Assembly: GCA_012295275.1 (NCBI GenBank)
Contig: CM022672.1
Span: forward strand, 19,473,394-19,537,393
Origin: Chrysomallon squamiferum
Lineage: Eukaryota > Mollusca > Gastropoda > Neomphalida > Peltospiridae
DNA: 64,000 nt
Direction: 5' to 3'
A program made the translations under genes and the position numbers. Positions 28,977 through 42,700 of this stretch are shown piece after piece (the stretch's first letter is position 1; each line of letters starts with the position of its first letter). Below the pieces are notes generated by a model that ran no database searches, was not told the origin of the DNA, and was given only the letters and a program-made list of their open reading frames with translations.

Positions 28977-29521
28977 GGTATTACTATGTTGAATCGTGCC
29001 ACGGACACTTATATTATAAAAGATTAAGAGTGGGGAATTGTCCAAGTTGGTTATTGTCCAGTGGGGAATTGTCCTGGAACCGAATAGATACTAGTAATCA
29101 TAACAGCGGTGACAGCAGTAGCAGTAGTAGCACCTGCAGCGGCAGAAGTAATAATAATAACAATAATAAAATTAGCGTTAAAAAATCAGCTGTAACATAT
29201 CAGTAAGAAGGCATGTTCTGTTTTTAGCACTATCGTCGGTGTATATCACAACACAAGTCATTTAATTACGATAGATGAAGTTATCATTTAATCAGAAGGC
29301 TTTGACCCAAATGCAGAATACGTGTTAGAAGATAACAAACCAAGTTTCTGATTCTGCTTTGTAATAAGGTATCAGATAACAACGACGAAATAATAATATG
29401 AAATAAAACTTTAAAAAACCAACCCTCCCCGGTACTCTTGTAGTGAAAATAAACCAAAAGCTAGTAGTAAATAAATAAATTATTGAAAACTGCTGTCAAA
29501 ACAGAAACGGTGGAAGAGGAA

Positions 29522-29524
<3 letters not shown>

Positions 29525-29610
<86 letters not shown>
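29525..29610. repeat. (GA)n microsatellite
   Basis: A pure GA array of 86 bases in the spacer. Confidence 0.97.
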
Positions 29611-29613
<3 letters not shown>

Positions 29614-30055
29614 ATAATAACACAAAGAAATGAAAAGCAATTTGAAATAATCCAAAAAACAAAAATAAAAATAAAAATAAAAACAAAATCGATTTCTTGG
29701 TGTTTAATAAAACGCAGTGTGTCAATATTATAAAAACTCGAATCACATTAAAATAGTTCAAAATCAAGACCGACTCATGCAGAAAGGTAATAAACTTTGC
29801 GAATTCCTTCGTCTTGAAATTCTCTTATTTATTATTTATATTTTTATTTTATTTATATATTGGTTTTATTCAAAGACATTTTTTTATTATATATTAACTA
29901 GTGTCAAGTATATGTGTTGTTTTTTGTTTGTTTGTTTAATTAATTAATTAATTTATTTATTTATTTATTATTGTTGTTGGTTGGTTGGTTGGTTTATTTG
30001 TTTTATTTAATTTATTTATTTATTTGTATATATTTATTATTGACGTTGTTGTTTC

Positions 30056-30062
<7 letters not shown>

Positions 30063-30098
<36 letters not shown>

Positions 30099-30118
30099 TA
30101 TTATTATTGTTATTGTTA

Positions 30119-30186
<68 letters not shown>
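30063..30186. repeat. (ATT)n microsatellite
   Basis: About 124 bases of ATT/TTG units, with TTG interruptions near 30109-30122. Confidence 0.97.
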
Positions 30187-30188
<2 letters not shown>

Positions 30189-31847
30189 AAAATTCAGATG
30201 TGAGAGACTGCAGGGTCAGTTTTTCTTTAGGACCCACTTAGGGTTTTTTCTCCTCTGAAAGGCCGTGATAATGTGTTTTCTCGTCAATGGTAACTAATCA
30301 GAAGTAGTGCCTACTGGATCAACAGTAGCCGAGTTCCTCTGTTAGATCAGTTTATGTGAAATTAATTACTCACACAGTACAACCATTAATATTAAAATAC
30401 GCTCTGATGTCATTAAATATTCAGTCAACATTCGTTTTTAATCACCGTGGTAGTCAATACATCTGTACTAAATCAAACAAAAATAATCTCCTCCATTATT
30501 AGCGTCAGGGTTTTCAAGGATCTGTTTATCATTACAGTCGTTATATTGTTACGCAAAGGACGGAGTTATTCGTGGTCGTTCCAATTAATGATGTAAGCAG
30601 TTAGCTGGAATAACTTCGGATATTGTTTCCCCATTAGATACAGCTTACAGGAAAATCTTTCGCTTATAATATCAGTCTGCTCTCGCCAAGATGGCGCCTA
30701 AGATACAGAGAGGTTAAAATCAGCAAACATCGTTCGAGCGCATAAATCGTAACCTAAATGACTAATTGACTTACTAACCCGCTTGATATTGTAAAGATGC
30801 ATGTACTCGCGATTCTGGTAATAATATACGATAAAAGGCTGGCGCGTCTATATCTGGTCGATGTACTTTAAAAACAAGATGACGACAATGACTATAATTA
30901 ATTTTACGGATCAGAGATGTGTTTAAATGTCCCGAGAACTTATTATAATTAAACAAAAAGCCATTACCGAGTGAAAATTCTCCGCTTCAAGTGACTCGCA
31001 GTGAGCCTATGGGGACGTGTAATACGGGCTTATATCTAACAAGGCAAACGGCTTATAATGATAACAGACCACGTTAAGTCCGTCGTTACTGGACAAGATC
31101 TGCGTGCCAGAACAGAAGAGTTCGTTAAAGAGATCTTTAATATAGAAAGTCTCGTCTTTTTATTTTCATTTCTTTAACGGTTATTTATTTATTTATTTAT
31201 TTATTTATTTTATTTATTTATTATCATCATCATCATCATCATTATTATTATTCCTATCATCATTTTTATTATTACTAACATCATCTTCATCATCATCATC
31301 ATAATAATTATTATTATTATGTTGTTGTTGTTGTTGTATACTTTACTTTGGGTATATTTCTATCTGCAGCATCGCACAGATAACGCACTGTCTGCTGGGG
31401 ACACTGCCTGAGAAACATAAAACGATTAAAACTCTGCACTTGAAAATGAACCTTATTTGTTATATGCGAGACGCCCGCCATCTAAAGTAAAAAAATATAT
31501 ATATAAAAAAATAAAAATTAATTTTTTTTTTTTAAATTAAAAAATTAAAAAAAAAAAAAAACACATTAAAATTTTATGAAGAATTTGGATAACGTCATGA
31601 GCGCCCATCATGACAGAAAACGAATACCGATGTTGACATGACTAAATTATTCTAATAACAAGTTGGTAGTTTCCAGTGATTGTAAAATAGAAAATGTTTC
31701 CGCTTGGAAAAATATGCATAGAAATGCTCGTTGGAAGGAGTTTTAAAACTAAATACTGGAAAAACGAAAAACAAAGTCTGCTTAGTTTAATGAATATATA
31801 TATATATTTACTAAGCTGTATTTTTAGTTTTTCAAAAGAGCTAACAG

Positions 31848-31851
<4 letters not shown>

Positions 31852-31894
<43 letters not shown>
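31852..31894. repeat. (CA)n microsatellite
   Basis: A pure CA array of about 43 bases, followed by TA units. Confidence 0.97.
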
Positions 31895-31902
<8 letters not shown>

Positions 31903-32386
31903 GGCTGTCATAAATGTTTATAATCTGCAATAATTAAACCGATAGATGAAATATAGATATATCAAAACGTATTTATACATAATTATCAACTTAATTAGTA
32001 ATCTGATTGGATGGAGTTTTTTGATTAAATTTCAAATTTTTTTTTCGGTTTAAAGAGGAACCTTTTTATTCCTGAAAGAAGTAAAAATATCTGCTACAAT
32101 CCACAAACTATTGAGAAAACGAAGAAAATAAACTAACACCCACACCCACACATATATATCCAGGCAGTGAATACGTTTGTTTTCATCATGACTCCATCTA
32201 ATCAGATACTACATTAAGTTGATATATATATAGCTATATTTAAATAACGTAAATTATCATTGTGTAAGACAGATTATAAGAATATACCTCAGTAAATATA
32301 TAAATAACCGTATTTAGTTAGCTATATTCTTTGTTTTCCAAAAGAAATAATGCATTGGCTCAATAACGAGAATTAAAAGAACGCCA

Positions 32387-32387
<1 letters not shown>

Positions 32388-32438
<51 letters not shown>

Positions 32439-32563
32439 TATGGTGATGATGATTATGATGATGACGGTAGATCTAATAACATGTATACATTTGCTTGTAT
32501 GAGTGTTTTTGTGTGTGTGTGTGTATGTGTGATTGTGTGTATGTGTATGTGCGTGTGCGTAGA

Positions 32564-32622
<59 letters not shown>

Positions 32623-32773
32623 AGTAAAGAACTGTCCAGTGAGGAATTGTCCGTTTACAGTTTATTTATTTATTTATTTATAACAGCTACCAGATAAATA
32701 TCTATGTATGAGGTTTTAAAATACTTTAATCACGGGACATACAGTACATTATAATCCTGCTGACGCCATTTTC
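32388..32773 (-). repeat. Dispersed repeat, copy B of an inverted pair
   Basis: Reverse-complement match of 28652-28976. It contains an AAT array (32388-32437), AGATCTAATAACATGTATAC, a long TG array (32569-32621), GTCCAGTGAGGAATTGTCCG, TATAACAGCTACCAGATAAA and CGCCATTTTC at its right end. The two copies differ mainly in array lengths. The match runs beyond the GGACAATTCC motif on one side, so that motif is not the element's true end. Confidence 0.85.
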
Positions 32774-33800
32774 ATAATATATAAGTATACGTTGTCTAAA
32801 TATTATTCAGATGATGCTGAACTCTATCCAAAGGGGTGGGGGAAGAAACAATTAAATAATAAAATAAATTAATAATAAATAAATGAAAGAAAGAAAGAAA
32901 AAATAGAAACATAGAAACACAGAAAGAAAGAGGATAAAAGACAAATCTGAAGTATTATGGAATCCTAGTAAACACTGTTTACAAAAGAAGAAAAATGCAT
33001 AAAAATACCAAAGAAAAAGAAGAAAAAAACCAAAGAGCAAAAAAAAAAAAAAAAAAGAAAGAAAGAAATAAAAAAAAGAAATAAAAAAAGAAATAAAAAA
33101 AATAAGAAAAGAAAAGAAAGAAAATAAAAGAAGGAAAGAAAAAAAAAATGTTCCGTTACAGATGCTTGTGATTGATAATCGTCACGTGACATTAATTTGA
33201 AACCAAATCTCTGATTTATGTGCCGCTTGAGACATCTACGAATATAACTGACCAAAGAATGTATTTCTAAACGACCGAAGGGCAGCGCATTAGTATAAAT
33301 ATTTAAACCAGTCCTGAAATTTCTTATATTATCGATTTTCCAAGTTTTCTTACGTCTTTGTGCTTTATTTATTAGATGTGTTTCACACCTTCAGTTTTAC
33401 GTATTATTTGGGGGTTTTTTGTTCCCTTTTCTCTTTCTTCTTTCTTTCGTTCCATACCTTTTCCTTCTTTTAGTTTACTAGCCTATTATTATTATTATTA
33501 TTATTATTATTGATTATTATTGTTTGTTGTTGATGATGATGATGTTGTCGTTGTTGTTAAGATACACACCCATACTCACACCCTTTCTTATATAACTGCA
33601 CAAGGAAAAAGGTCTGCAGTTAGGGCAGAGTGGAAGAAACATTCGTCATAATAAATTCATAAGTGAAAACCTCTGGGAAAGTGTCTATGGTCACCATTCG
33701 CCCATTTTCGAACCATTACAGACAGCTTCCCACCTTCGCTATTTCTCGTCTTATATACCCATTTGATAACACCATCATTAAATAAAACAAGCATCAACAA

Positions 33801-33850
<50 letters not shown>

Positions 33851-34083
33851 GGATTAATGATGCATTATTAATTTATTTATTTAAGAAAAAACAATATAAA
33901 CAAAACAAATTTAATATATGTATGTAGATAAACATGACAGAGAAAACGAGCGAGTGAACTGCACACGAAAGGCTGGAAAGAACAAAACAAACAAATAAAC
34001 AAACAAACAAATCAGAAAGAAAACTGTGCAAATTGGGATGATCAACTTTATCGCTCTTAACTGCATTCCAGAATTACGACAAA

Positions 34084-34774
34084 AGAATAGTAACACCGGT
34101 TTTTCCTACTTCAGCTAGATTTATCTCCCTTCAATTGTTCCAGGAAAAAATTAACTTTTTAAAATTTGACCTAATAGCCGAGTTTTGTCATTATCCAGTT
34201 TTCGAACACGTTTATTTTATTATTATTTTTTTTATTATCATCATTATTATTTTTTAAACTCAAATAAAATGTACGTACACTGATTAGAAATTGTATTTTT
34301 AATTTCTGATATTTATTATAGTAATTCAATGACGTAATTTAGCCAATTTCTGGTTATGATTCGAGGCTACTAAAAATACCAACTTTCATTTCCCAGCCTC
34401 TAAATATAGTTCTTACAACATTTTATCATTCTGATTTTGTTTACTTCCTAATCGAACTGAGGTAATTTATTATTATTAGTAGTAGTAGTAATACTAGTAT
34501 TAGTATTAGTATTACTATTAGTATTAACTGTCGTGATCGTTGATTGGTGCTGTTGCTGCTGTCGGTTCTTTTCATATGTTCACTGAATTGTTGGACAGAA
34601 ATATTTCGGAATTTAGTTGGATTTCTCCGGCTGTGGAAAAGATCTGCCATTAGAATTTCAAGATAATTTACGTATTACAGTTATCAGGCTTTAGGATTTT
34701 AAAATTTTTCAAACTGTCCAGAACTAATTATGTAAGTTTTCGTTTTCGACTTTTTCTTTTGAAATATTTATTTT
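34084..34774 (+). repeat. Tandem duplication of non-coding DNA, copy 1
   Basis: This 691-bp unit starts AGAATAGTAACA and is followed directly by a second copy at 34775. Shared blocks include CTTCAGCTAGATTTATCTCC, GACCTAATAGCCGAGTTTTG and TATGATTCGAGGCTACTAAA. It has no coding frame of note. Confidence 0.9.
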
Positions 34775-35165
34775 AGAATAGTAACAGCGGGTTTTTCTTA
34801 CTTCAGCTAGATTTATCTCCCTTCAGTTATTTCAGAAAAATTAACTTTCTAAAATTTGACCTAATAGCCGAGTTTTGTCATTATCCAGTTTTCGAACACG
34901 TTTATTTTTAATTTTGTATTATCGTTATTATTATTTTTTTTTTAACTCAAACTTTCATAAAATTTACGTACACTGATTGCAAATTTTACTTTTAATTAGC
35001 ACAAAATTTAATTTCTGATATTTATTATAGTAATTCAATGACGTAATTTTACTATTTTAGTCAATTTATGGTTATGATTCGAGGCTACTAAAAATACCTA
35101 CTTTCATTTCCAAGAATTAATGATGTAAGTTTTCGTTTTCGACTTTTTCTTTAAAAATATTTCTT
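34775..35165 (+). repeat. Tandem duplication of non-coding DNA, copy 2 (internally deleted)
   Basis: This matches copy 1 from its start to about 34395, then skips about 325 bp and resumes with the copy-1 end (ATGTAAGTTTTCGTTTTCGA, from 34729). Single-base differences and small indels, with expansion of ATT/TTT runs, show the duplication is not recent. Confidence 0.88.
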
Positions 35166-35288
35166 CAAATGATTCGTACTTTCCATCTGTTTCATTCAAG
35201 TAAGTAAATGTGCTATATAGCATTATCGCTGGCTTTAAAATATTAGTAAAACTTAAATATGTGTAAAATGTTTCCGTCACATTTTCAG

Positions 35289-35290
<2 letters not shown>

Positions 35291-35346
<56 letters not shown>
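35291..35346. repeat. (ATT)n microsatellite
   Basis: A pure ATT array of 56 bases. Confidence 0.96.
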
Positions 35347-35448
35347 TCATACATCGAGCAATATATTCATTTATGTATTATTTATTTTAATTTACTTATA
35401 TATATATTGTCTGTCTTTCTTTCTTATATGTGTGTGTGTGTGTGTGTA

Positions 35449-35701
35449 CAGTGGTACCTCGACTTACGAGTGCCCCAACTAACTGTTTTTGCTTTGAGTT
35501 GCGAGCCCAAATCCGAGTTACTTCAGATACTTCAGATGGCGCAACGAACAATATAACATCCGGCCAGCATCCCGCGTCTTAATCGTTTACTTCACGTGGT
35601 TACCTCCCCGCGGTTACCTCCTCGCGGAAGCATCTCTGTTTTGATGTACTCGCGTTTTGTGCAGTATTTTAACAATTTACTCGTAAGTCAAATAACCACT
35701 G
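35449..35701. mobile_element. Tigger/pogo-like MITE, 253 bp
   Basis: The left end reads CAGTGGTACCTCGACTTACG, and the right end reverse-complemented reads CAGTGGTTATTTGACTTACG, giving terminal inverted repeats of about 22 bp with four mismatches. A TA precedes the left end; the base pair after the right end is TG, so the expected TA duplication is damaged or was lost in the flanking TG array. CAG termini with CCTCG-ACTTACG are typical of Tigger/pogo elements in the Tc1-mariner group. The interior is more GC- and CpG-rich than its flanks and has no transposase frame. Confidence 0.82.
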
Positions 35702-35831
35702 TGCGTGTATATGTATATATATATATATATATATAAAAAAAAAGAAAGAAAGAAAGACAAAAAGAGATAATTTTAAAGTGAAATATTTATCTGTAGAATA
35801 CCAGTATTTATAAACACATACCATATATAAT

Positions 35832-35867
<36 letters not shown>

Positions 35868-36078
35868 ACTGAATTTTGTTTTCTATTTTATTCACCCTTT
35901 TGGTTGAAATCTAATGACCGATATGTTCTTTCTGGGTGTATGGTTGAACTATTGAATTAATTTATTAATGCATTCACGTATCTATATCTTTAAAACAAGA
36001 TTATAATAATGACAATATCCCGAGAACATATACTCCGAGTATATCCTATCTGAAGTAACTTGTGTTTACTGACATAAA

Positions 36079-36361
36079 AGAGCGCTTATCCTTTTTGTAC
36101 ACTCTGTATGACACATTTAGTACTACAAGTATATACTTTGTCCCCGATTCATACTTGAAATAGATACAGATACTTACGACATAGCTATGAATGAAAAAAA
36201 AAAAAAATTATAATGATATAAATAAATAAAAACAAAATAAATAAATAAATAATAGAATGCTTATCCATTTTGTACACTCTGCGTGATGCATTTAATACTG
36301 CAAGTATGTACTATGAAATAGATACAGAAATTTACGACATAGCTATGAATGAAAAAAATAA
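36079..36361 (+). repeat. Two-copy tandem duplication, about 110 bp each
   Basis: Copies at 36079-36195 and 36253-36361 share TTTTGTACACTCTG, TGAAATAGATACAGA and TTACGACATAGCTATGAATG, separated by an AT-rich run. The motif ATAATGCATTGGCTCAAT at about 36407 also occurs near 32347. Confidence 0.8.
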
Positions 36362-36891
36362 AATGAAATAATAATAGTAGTAGTTATAATAGTAATAATA
36401 ATAAATAATGCATTGGCTCAATTAAAAGAATGAATAATAATAATAATAATAGTAATAATAATAAAATGCTACATATATTACGAAACGTGAACTAATACTT
36501 CTACTATCTCTCTACTATACCGTTACTACTACTGCTACTACTACTACTAGTACTAATACTAATATCACTATTAACACCACCATCACTACTAGTACTACTA
36601 CTGCAACCTCTTCTATTATTATTTCTGCTTCAAAATAAGATGATCCAAAACAACTTGTGCCATGACAAACCTAGATAAACATAAAAAACCCAGCAAAACA
36701 ACAACAACAGCACTAATCAGCTAAAACAACCATTAATTCACTCTGCTCGCAATATAAACTATTCCTTCACTGCTACTGCTGCTACTACTACCATTTTTTT
36801 CTACCAGTTCTAGGCCTACCATTATTATTACCTGAACGATTCCCACCACAAACATTACCACGATTAGTATACTAGCTATAACCTCTGTTTC

Positions 36892-36893
36892 AG
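36892..36893 (+). promoter_or_regulatory. Probable splice acceptor in the RING gene 5' UTR
   Basis: CCTCTGTTTCAG ends here, 41 bases before the start codon. A good pyrimidine tract followed by AG suggests that the first coding exon begins in the 5' UTR at 36894 and that a non-coding first exon and the promoter lie further left. I cannot locate that exon; an E-box-type GTCACGTGAC at 33181-33190 is one possible promoter landmark. Confidence 0.45.
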
Positions 36894-36934
36894 ATACAGA
36901 TGTCAGTTTTTATTTGATCTAGAGCGCCCAGTTA

Positions 36935-38170
36935 ATGGCTGAAAAATATCCTTGGCGTGAAGAACCTGAAATATGTTATTTCATGAGGTCTTGTTCATGT
37001 GATGAAGAATTGGCATTGAAGTTACAAAGAGAAGAAGAAGAATTAGCATGGAACTTTCATAGAGAAGAAGAATTAGCACTGAAGTTGCAAAGAGAAGAAG
37101 AATTACTTAACCGAGATCGTTCTTGTGCAGAAAAATTACAAGAAAAACTATACACAAGAGACAGTTCTGATGATGGTATGATTTTATGAATCACAGAATA
37201 AACTCCACTTGTCTTTAATAGAGTAGGAGCTAGTGTTTCTGCTGGATGACTCACAGACTAAGATTCTGTAATTTTTCTCCCGGCCATCTGGAATTTTCAT
37301 AGGAAATCGTTAAATTTAATACATCCGCGGTAGAAAAAAAACCCGTACAAACAGTAATAAGTAAGTTCAGTGATTAAATAAATAAAAAAATAACTATAAA
37401 ATGAAATCATACATTTAATTAGTGCTGGAATTTTTAAACATATTCATTCAATAAATTAAAATAATTAAAACAGCTTCAAAAAAGAATATTCCTAGTCAGT
37501 GAAAACCATTCTTTAACACACCCATACATACCAAATCAATAAATAAATAAATAAATTAATTAATATTAATTACTTTAAAAAGAAACATTCAAAACCAACT
37601 AATAGTAACGGTTTTGATACACTGTTTGTGATAATTTCAGCAATAACTAAATCAGGTATAACATATTACTTATCATTTTAATTTAACGACAACTGCTATC
37701 AGGCTTGAAGTTTGTCAAAAACAAATGGACTCGTAATCCGTTACTATATGTATGAATTACTCAAAGTGCTTTCATGCTGAAGTTTACTATTATACAAGCA
37801 GGAAGTCAAACTTAACATCGAATGAACAGGTTTACACGAATATATCTATTTTTTTACTTTAATTTTTAATTAATTTTATCTTTTTCTAAGTTTTCTGTTA
37901 GAGGGAAGATGAATAATCTAGAAGTTTCGTCTTGAACTCGACAGTTGTAAATTTCTTAGCCAAAGAAACTTAGAAAGACGGGCATAGATTCTGTTACTTA
38001 AATAGTATTTATAATGAAGTTGATCCCCTGACACAGTTATTGAATTAGACATATTTTAAATAAATCTTTTAATTTCTTTCGTTAACATTTTGATATCAGA
38101 GTTGCAATGTTAATTGTTACTATTTTATTTTATTCTGATTATTATATAATGCCATGAATTATTATTATTA

Positions 38171-38226
<56 letters not shown>

Positions 38227-39097
38227 TTACCTTTCCCCACATTTATCACTAAAATACAGATACTTTCATTTTTGAAAATTTTCATTTCCTGCCCATTAGA
38301 CAGATTTCAGAATTTTTTGAAGTCAAATTTGTTATATATTATAACCCTCTTTTAGATCAGTCAGTTTTGAGTGTCTGATAACAGATCAGTACGCCCACAA
38401 TTGGATTTGACTCCAAAATGTTCTGTAATCTCTGGCAACAGCCTGGTGGGCGGGCAGCACTTGTACATTTTATGTATATACAGAAACATTTGGTTGTGAT
38501 GTGATTATTACAAGTAGAACAATTTGGGGATAAATACTTAGCAGTTAAATCATTACAGTGATGAACATACTTGTATAGACAAAATAATTATATGGACTCA
38601 CATATACAAGACAGAAAACGTATGGCAAACACATTTACATTCATGAATAAAATTACATATATCTGCAGATGATGATGATGATCTAACTTCACTTCTAAGT
38701 AGAAATGCAATGGCACAGAACCATCCATCAGGTGCAAGACCAAAGAGATATATTCAGAGACCGCTTCGCAGATTTCGCATGCAGACAGATGAAGAAATAG
38801 CTAGGACACTGCAACAAGAAGAAGATATACGTATGTCTGATGAGCAGCTAGCACAATGTCTACAAGAAAATTTAAACATTTCTAATGATGCTGAACAAGG
38901 TAAAATAATATTTATTTTCATTAACTCTTTGTATTTCAGATTTTATGCCAGATTTTGTAAATGCTTTTGGATTTAGAGGAAAGAAAATCTCTGAATATGT
39001 AATAAGTTTTCACTCAAATCACTTTCTTGGAATGATGATATTAAAGGTACAGAACTATTTATCTGGTTTCCAGAAAATCCAGAAAACTGGCCTGTTT

Positions 39098-39129
<32 letters not shown>

Positions 39130-39684
39130 GCTACTTTTGAATTAGGTGCACTTTGTTTTAGTTTCCATAATGGCAATTCATATGAAAGTGCTGCTGTATA
39201 CAGGGAATTCTATCACAATAAGTTATTATTTGTTGTATTTTACTCACATTTTCATTTATTACCATATCTAAAAGACTAGCAGAAACACAACTTACTAGTG
39301 AAAATTGAATTTTATACAGGTATTTTAATAATTTTAAGTGAATTAATAAAAATCAGATACTACTTTAGAAGTGTATTAATTAGTATTTGTTACAAGTTTA
39401 TTTACAAGCTTTATTTTTCATTGTTTATATTTTATATTTTAAATAAAAATTTAGACTGTTTACAGGATTAACTGAATCAAACTGTGAATAAATAAGTAAC
39501 TTAGTTAGTACATATAATTTAAGTAAAAAAAAAAAAAAATGGACTGATTAGTCAGGTATTTTGAAATCAATAGATCATGAAATGGTGATGAATTGGTCAT
39601 TTGTGTCTTAAATTTCCAGAAATTGGTATTATAATTACAGATATGTTTTCAGTTAAAGAATTTGGTTCCATAGATTTATAGACT

Positions 39685-39722
<38 letters not shown>

Positions 39723-42700
39723 GTTGTAATGGTGCCAAACATTTTATATAACTGTACCTGATTTCCATAACAACATGAACCCTCCATATGTGACATCACT
39801 TTCATTTTCCCCAACTGCAGTTCTTTTGCATATAGTTTTAGCAACTGTTGATTAACTCTTATAGACAAGTTTGATTTTAAGTTTAACATATAAATTAATT
39901 AGTAAATGTAGATGTTTATTTATATAAAATATTATTGTTGTTATGCAAAGCTAAGTTAAGATTGTGTCAACCATACATATCTAGTACACATGTAATACCT
40001 GGAAATGGCTTACATGGAAGTTTACAAACTGTATTTTTCAAAAGCTGCAGAACTTCAGCAAGAATTTACTCGATACCGGGGTATGACAGACGTTGATGCA
40101 TTGCTGGCCAAACAGCTGCAGAAAGAAGAAGAACTGAAACAGAACAACAACAGACAACAGGTAGAATACATAGCACACAGGTGTACAGACATTAACAAAT
40201 AAGCCAGAATTCTTTTATTTTTTTTTTCTTCTTCTTCTTCTTCTTCTTCTTATTTTTTTAAATTTGGATGAATAATAGCTTATTTTCTTCTTTTTAATAT
40301 TGAATACTAATTTTTATAAGGTAAGGTTAGTATTTTGATACATGTAAATGGTCATTTGCAAATATATAAAATGTGTTTAGGTCTTTCTCCTCACCATTAT
40401 ATATGTCCACATTAAAATGTAGTAGATTCACAGAATTCACTATATCAGTATGATTGTTTAGAAATGCAACTATTTAAAATTGTATCTAGAAAAAACCACA
40501 ACAGGTTCAGGATCACTTTACTGACATTCCAAAATTTTGAAATCCGGGCAACAGAAATGGTGATACATTAAAGTTTTGGATACACAATTAAAATTATTGG
40601 ATAAAAGACCTGCAGACCATTAGTATAAGCTGTAAATGAAATATAAATGGAATTCATGAATTCTCAAGCTATCTTCTTGTATTCCAAAATCTGAAAGCAC
40701 TTCAGGTCTCAACCTTTATGCAAAATAATATAAATGAAAGATTGTACTGTTTGATACATTCTGCTGTTTAATTTTTCCTTTCACACTTGTTGAATTCTAA
40801 ATTTAGTAGAATAATCTTAATCGTTGTGGTGGTTTGTATTAAACAGTGTTCAACTTTCTGTGTCAGATTTAATTCAAAAATCACACTTAAAAGGGTTTTA
40901 AAAGCCCATATGTCAAGTCCTTTCTGGTTAATTGCAAAATGCTGATTGAAAAAAGTAACATATGTTAGCAGCAGGTTTCCTTTCTCATTTAACTGTTTTC
41001 AGCTATCTTGATGTATCAAGAGTAGCTTCTGTTGATTTCCTTTCTTATTATCTGTATTGTTCATAAATGACTACGTGTCAACATACAGTCAATTTAGAGG
41101 ATAACATTGATATATTTCAGCATCAACGATTAATGGCACCTCAGCTTGCAAACAGTCAAAGAGCAGGTATGCCACTGCTAGGAATGCATCCTTTTTTATT
41201 TGAAAACCTTGGTAGAGAAAGACCACGTAAGTTATGATTATTATTATATTTTTTTCATTTACTGCAAGGATGTTACAATTAATTACTGTTATGATAAACA
41301 AGATCTGTCCTTGTGTATGGAAGTTAGAGATATCAAGTCATAGAGTATCCACATTTGTCTGTTGACAATTACAGAAGTTTTGATTATTATATTTATTTTT
41401 TCATTACTGCAAGAATGTCACAATTAATTACTGTTACAATAAGCAAGATCTGTTTTTGATAAGCAACATCTGTCTTTCACGCAGTTACTGAAGTTAGTGA
41501 TTTTATGTTGTATTTTGATTGGACTAGGAAGGGTACCTCATGTACTACAAAGACTAATCACAGAGGTACAAGGTAAGTTGTTTTTAAATTTAATTTTTTT
41601 TTTCATTTACTGCAAGGATGTTATGAATAATTACTGCTAATTATATGGTAAAGAAGATCTGTTCTTGTGTATGAAGTTACAGATTTCAGAGTAGCCACAT
41701 TTGTTTTTCGACAATTACAGACATTAGTGATTTCTGTAGTACATTGATGTATTATGATACTACTGACTTATGTTGTATTTTGACAACAATTGTGGTGTGA
41801 TTTCAGAATTACCTGCAGGAGAGAATCATCCAGTACAATTACTCATGGCCAATGAACCTGAAAACTTTTTTGTTTTTATGAATTTAATGGTGAATATTCT
41901 CTTTCTTTTCCAGTTAGAATGAATTTATAATTGTTTGAATTCAGTTAATGTACTAAACTTGGTGAAAAATGTAAAGAAGTGTAGTTAAAGGTTAACATAC
42001 AGAAATTTGAAATCAATATTATTCCATTCCAAAGAGTTTTAAAAATATTATTATGTTAGCATTTTACATTTGAACTATTTAATTTATTTGCTTGTTTATT
42101 TATTTTAATTTTTTAAGTTGTGTGTGTTGTGCTTTCTTTTTTCTTTCTTTTTTCTTTCTTTCTCTTTCTTTTCTCTCTCTTAACTGTGATAAAGACATGT
42201 TTAATTTCTGCAGTAATTTGTAAAAAAACATTCCATATCAGCCAATGTGCCATCATTTGAATCATCAAAAGTCATGATACAGTTTTTCCTGTCATTGGAA
42301 AAGATCATATAAAAGGTCACATACTGCTGATTGAGTAAAAAATAACCTGTTTAATCTTAACTTCTATTGTGATATGTTTATACTTTCCACCTGCATTAGT
42401 GCTTTCATTTTTTGTTTTCTTGGGAACCATATCGGATAGGGTATAATAAAAAAAATACACGTAAAAGCAGCAGCACTTTAAAAAATGCAAGCGCATAATC
42501 TCAGTGAAAAAGCTATTGAGCTGCAACTGTATAGAATACTAAAGGCCCTAATTCATGATATATATTTGCTAAAGGGCAGGTCTATAATTCTTACTCGAGC
42601 TTGGTTTTGACTTGAGCATCTATTCTTATCTTTACTAGATGTTGATGTCAAAACTGAGAAAGCTTGTCATGGCGCATTGCTGTAGTTCGTAACTCATGAC

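Noticed and set aside
30688-30696. AAGATGGCG, a YY1-like site in the spacer
   Set aside because: There is no adjacent ETS site and no coding exon within 6 kb. It could mark a non-coding first exon, but nothing supports that.
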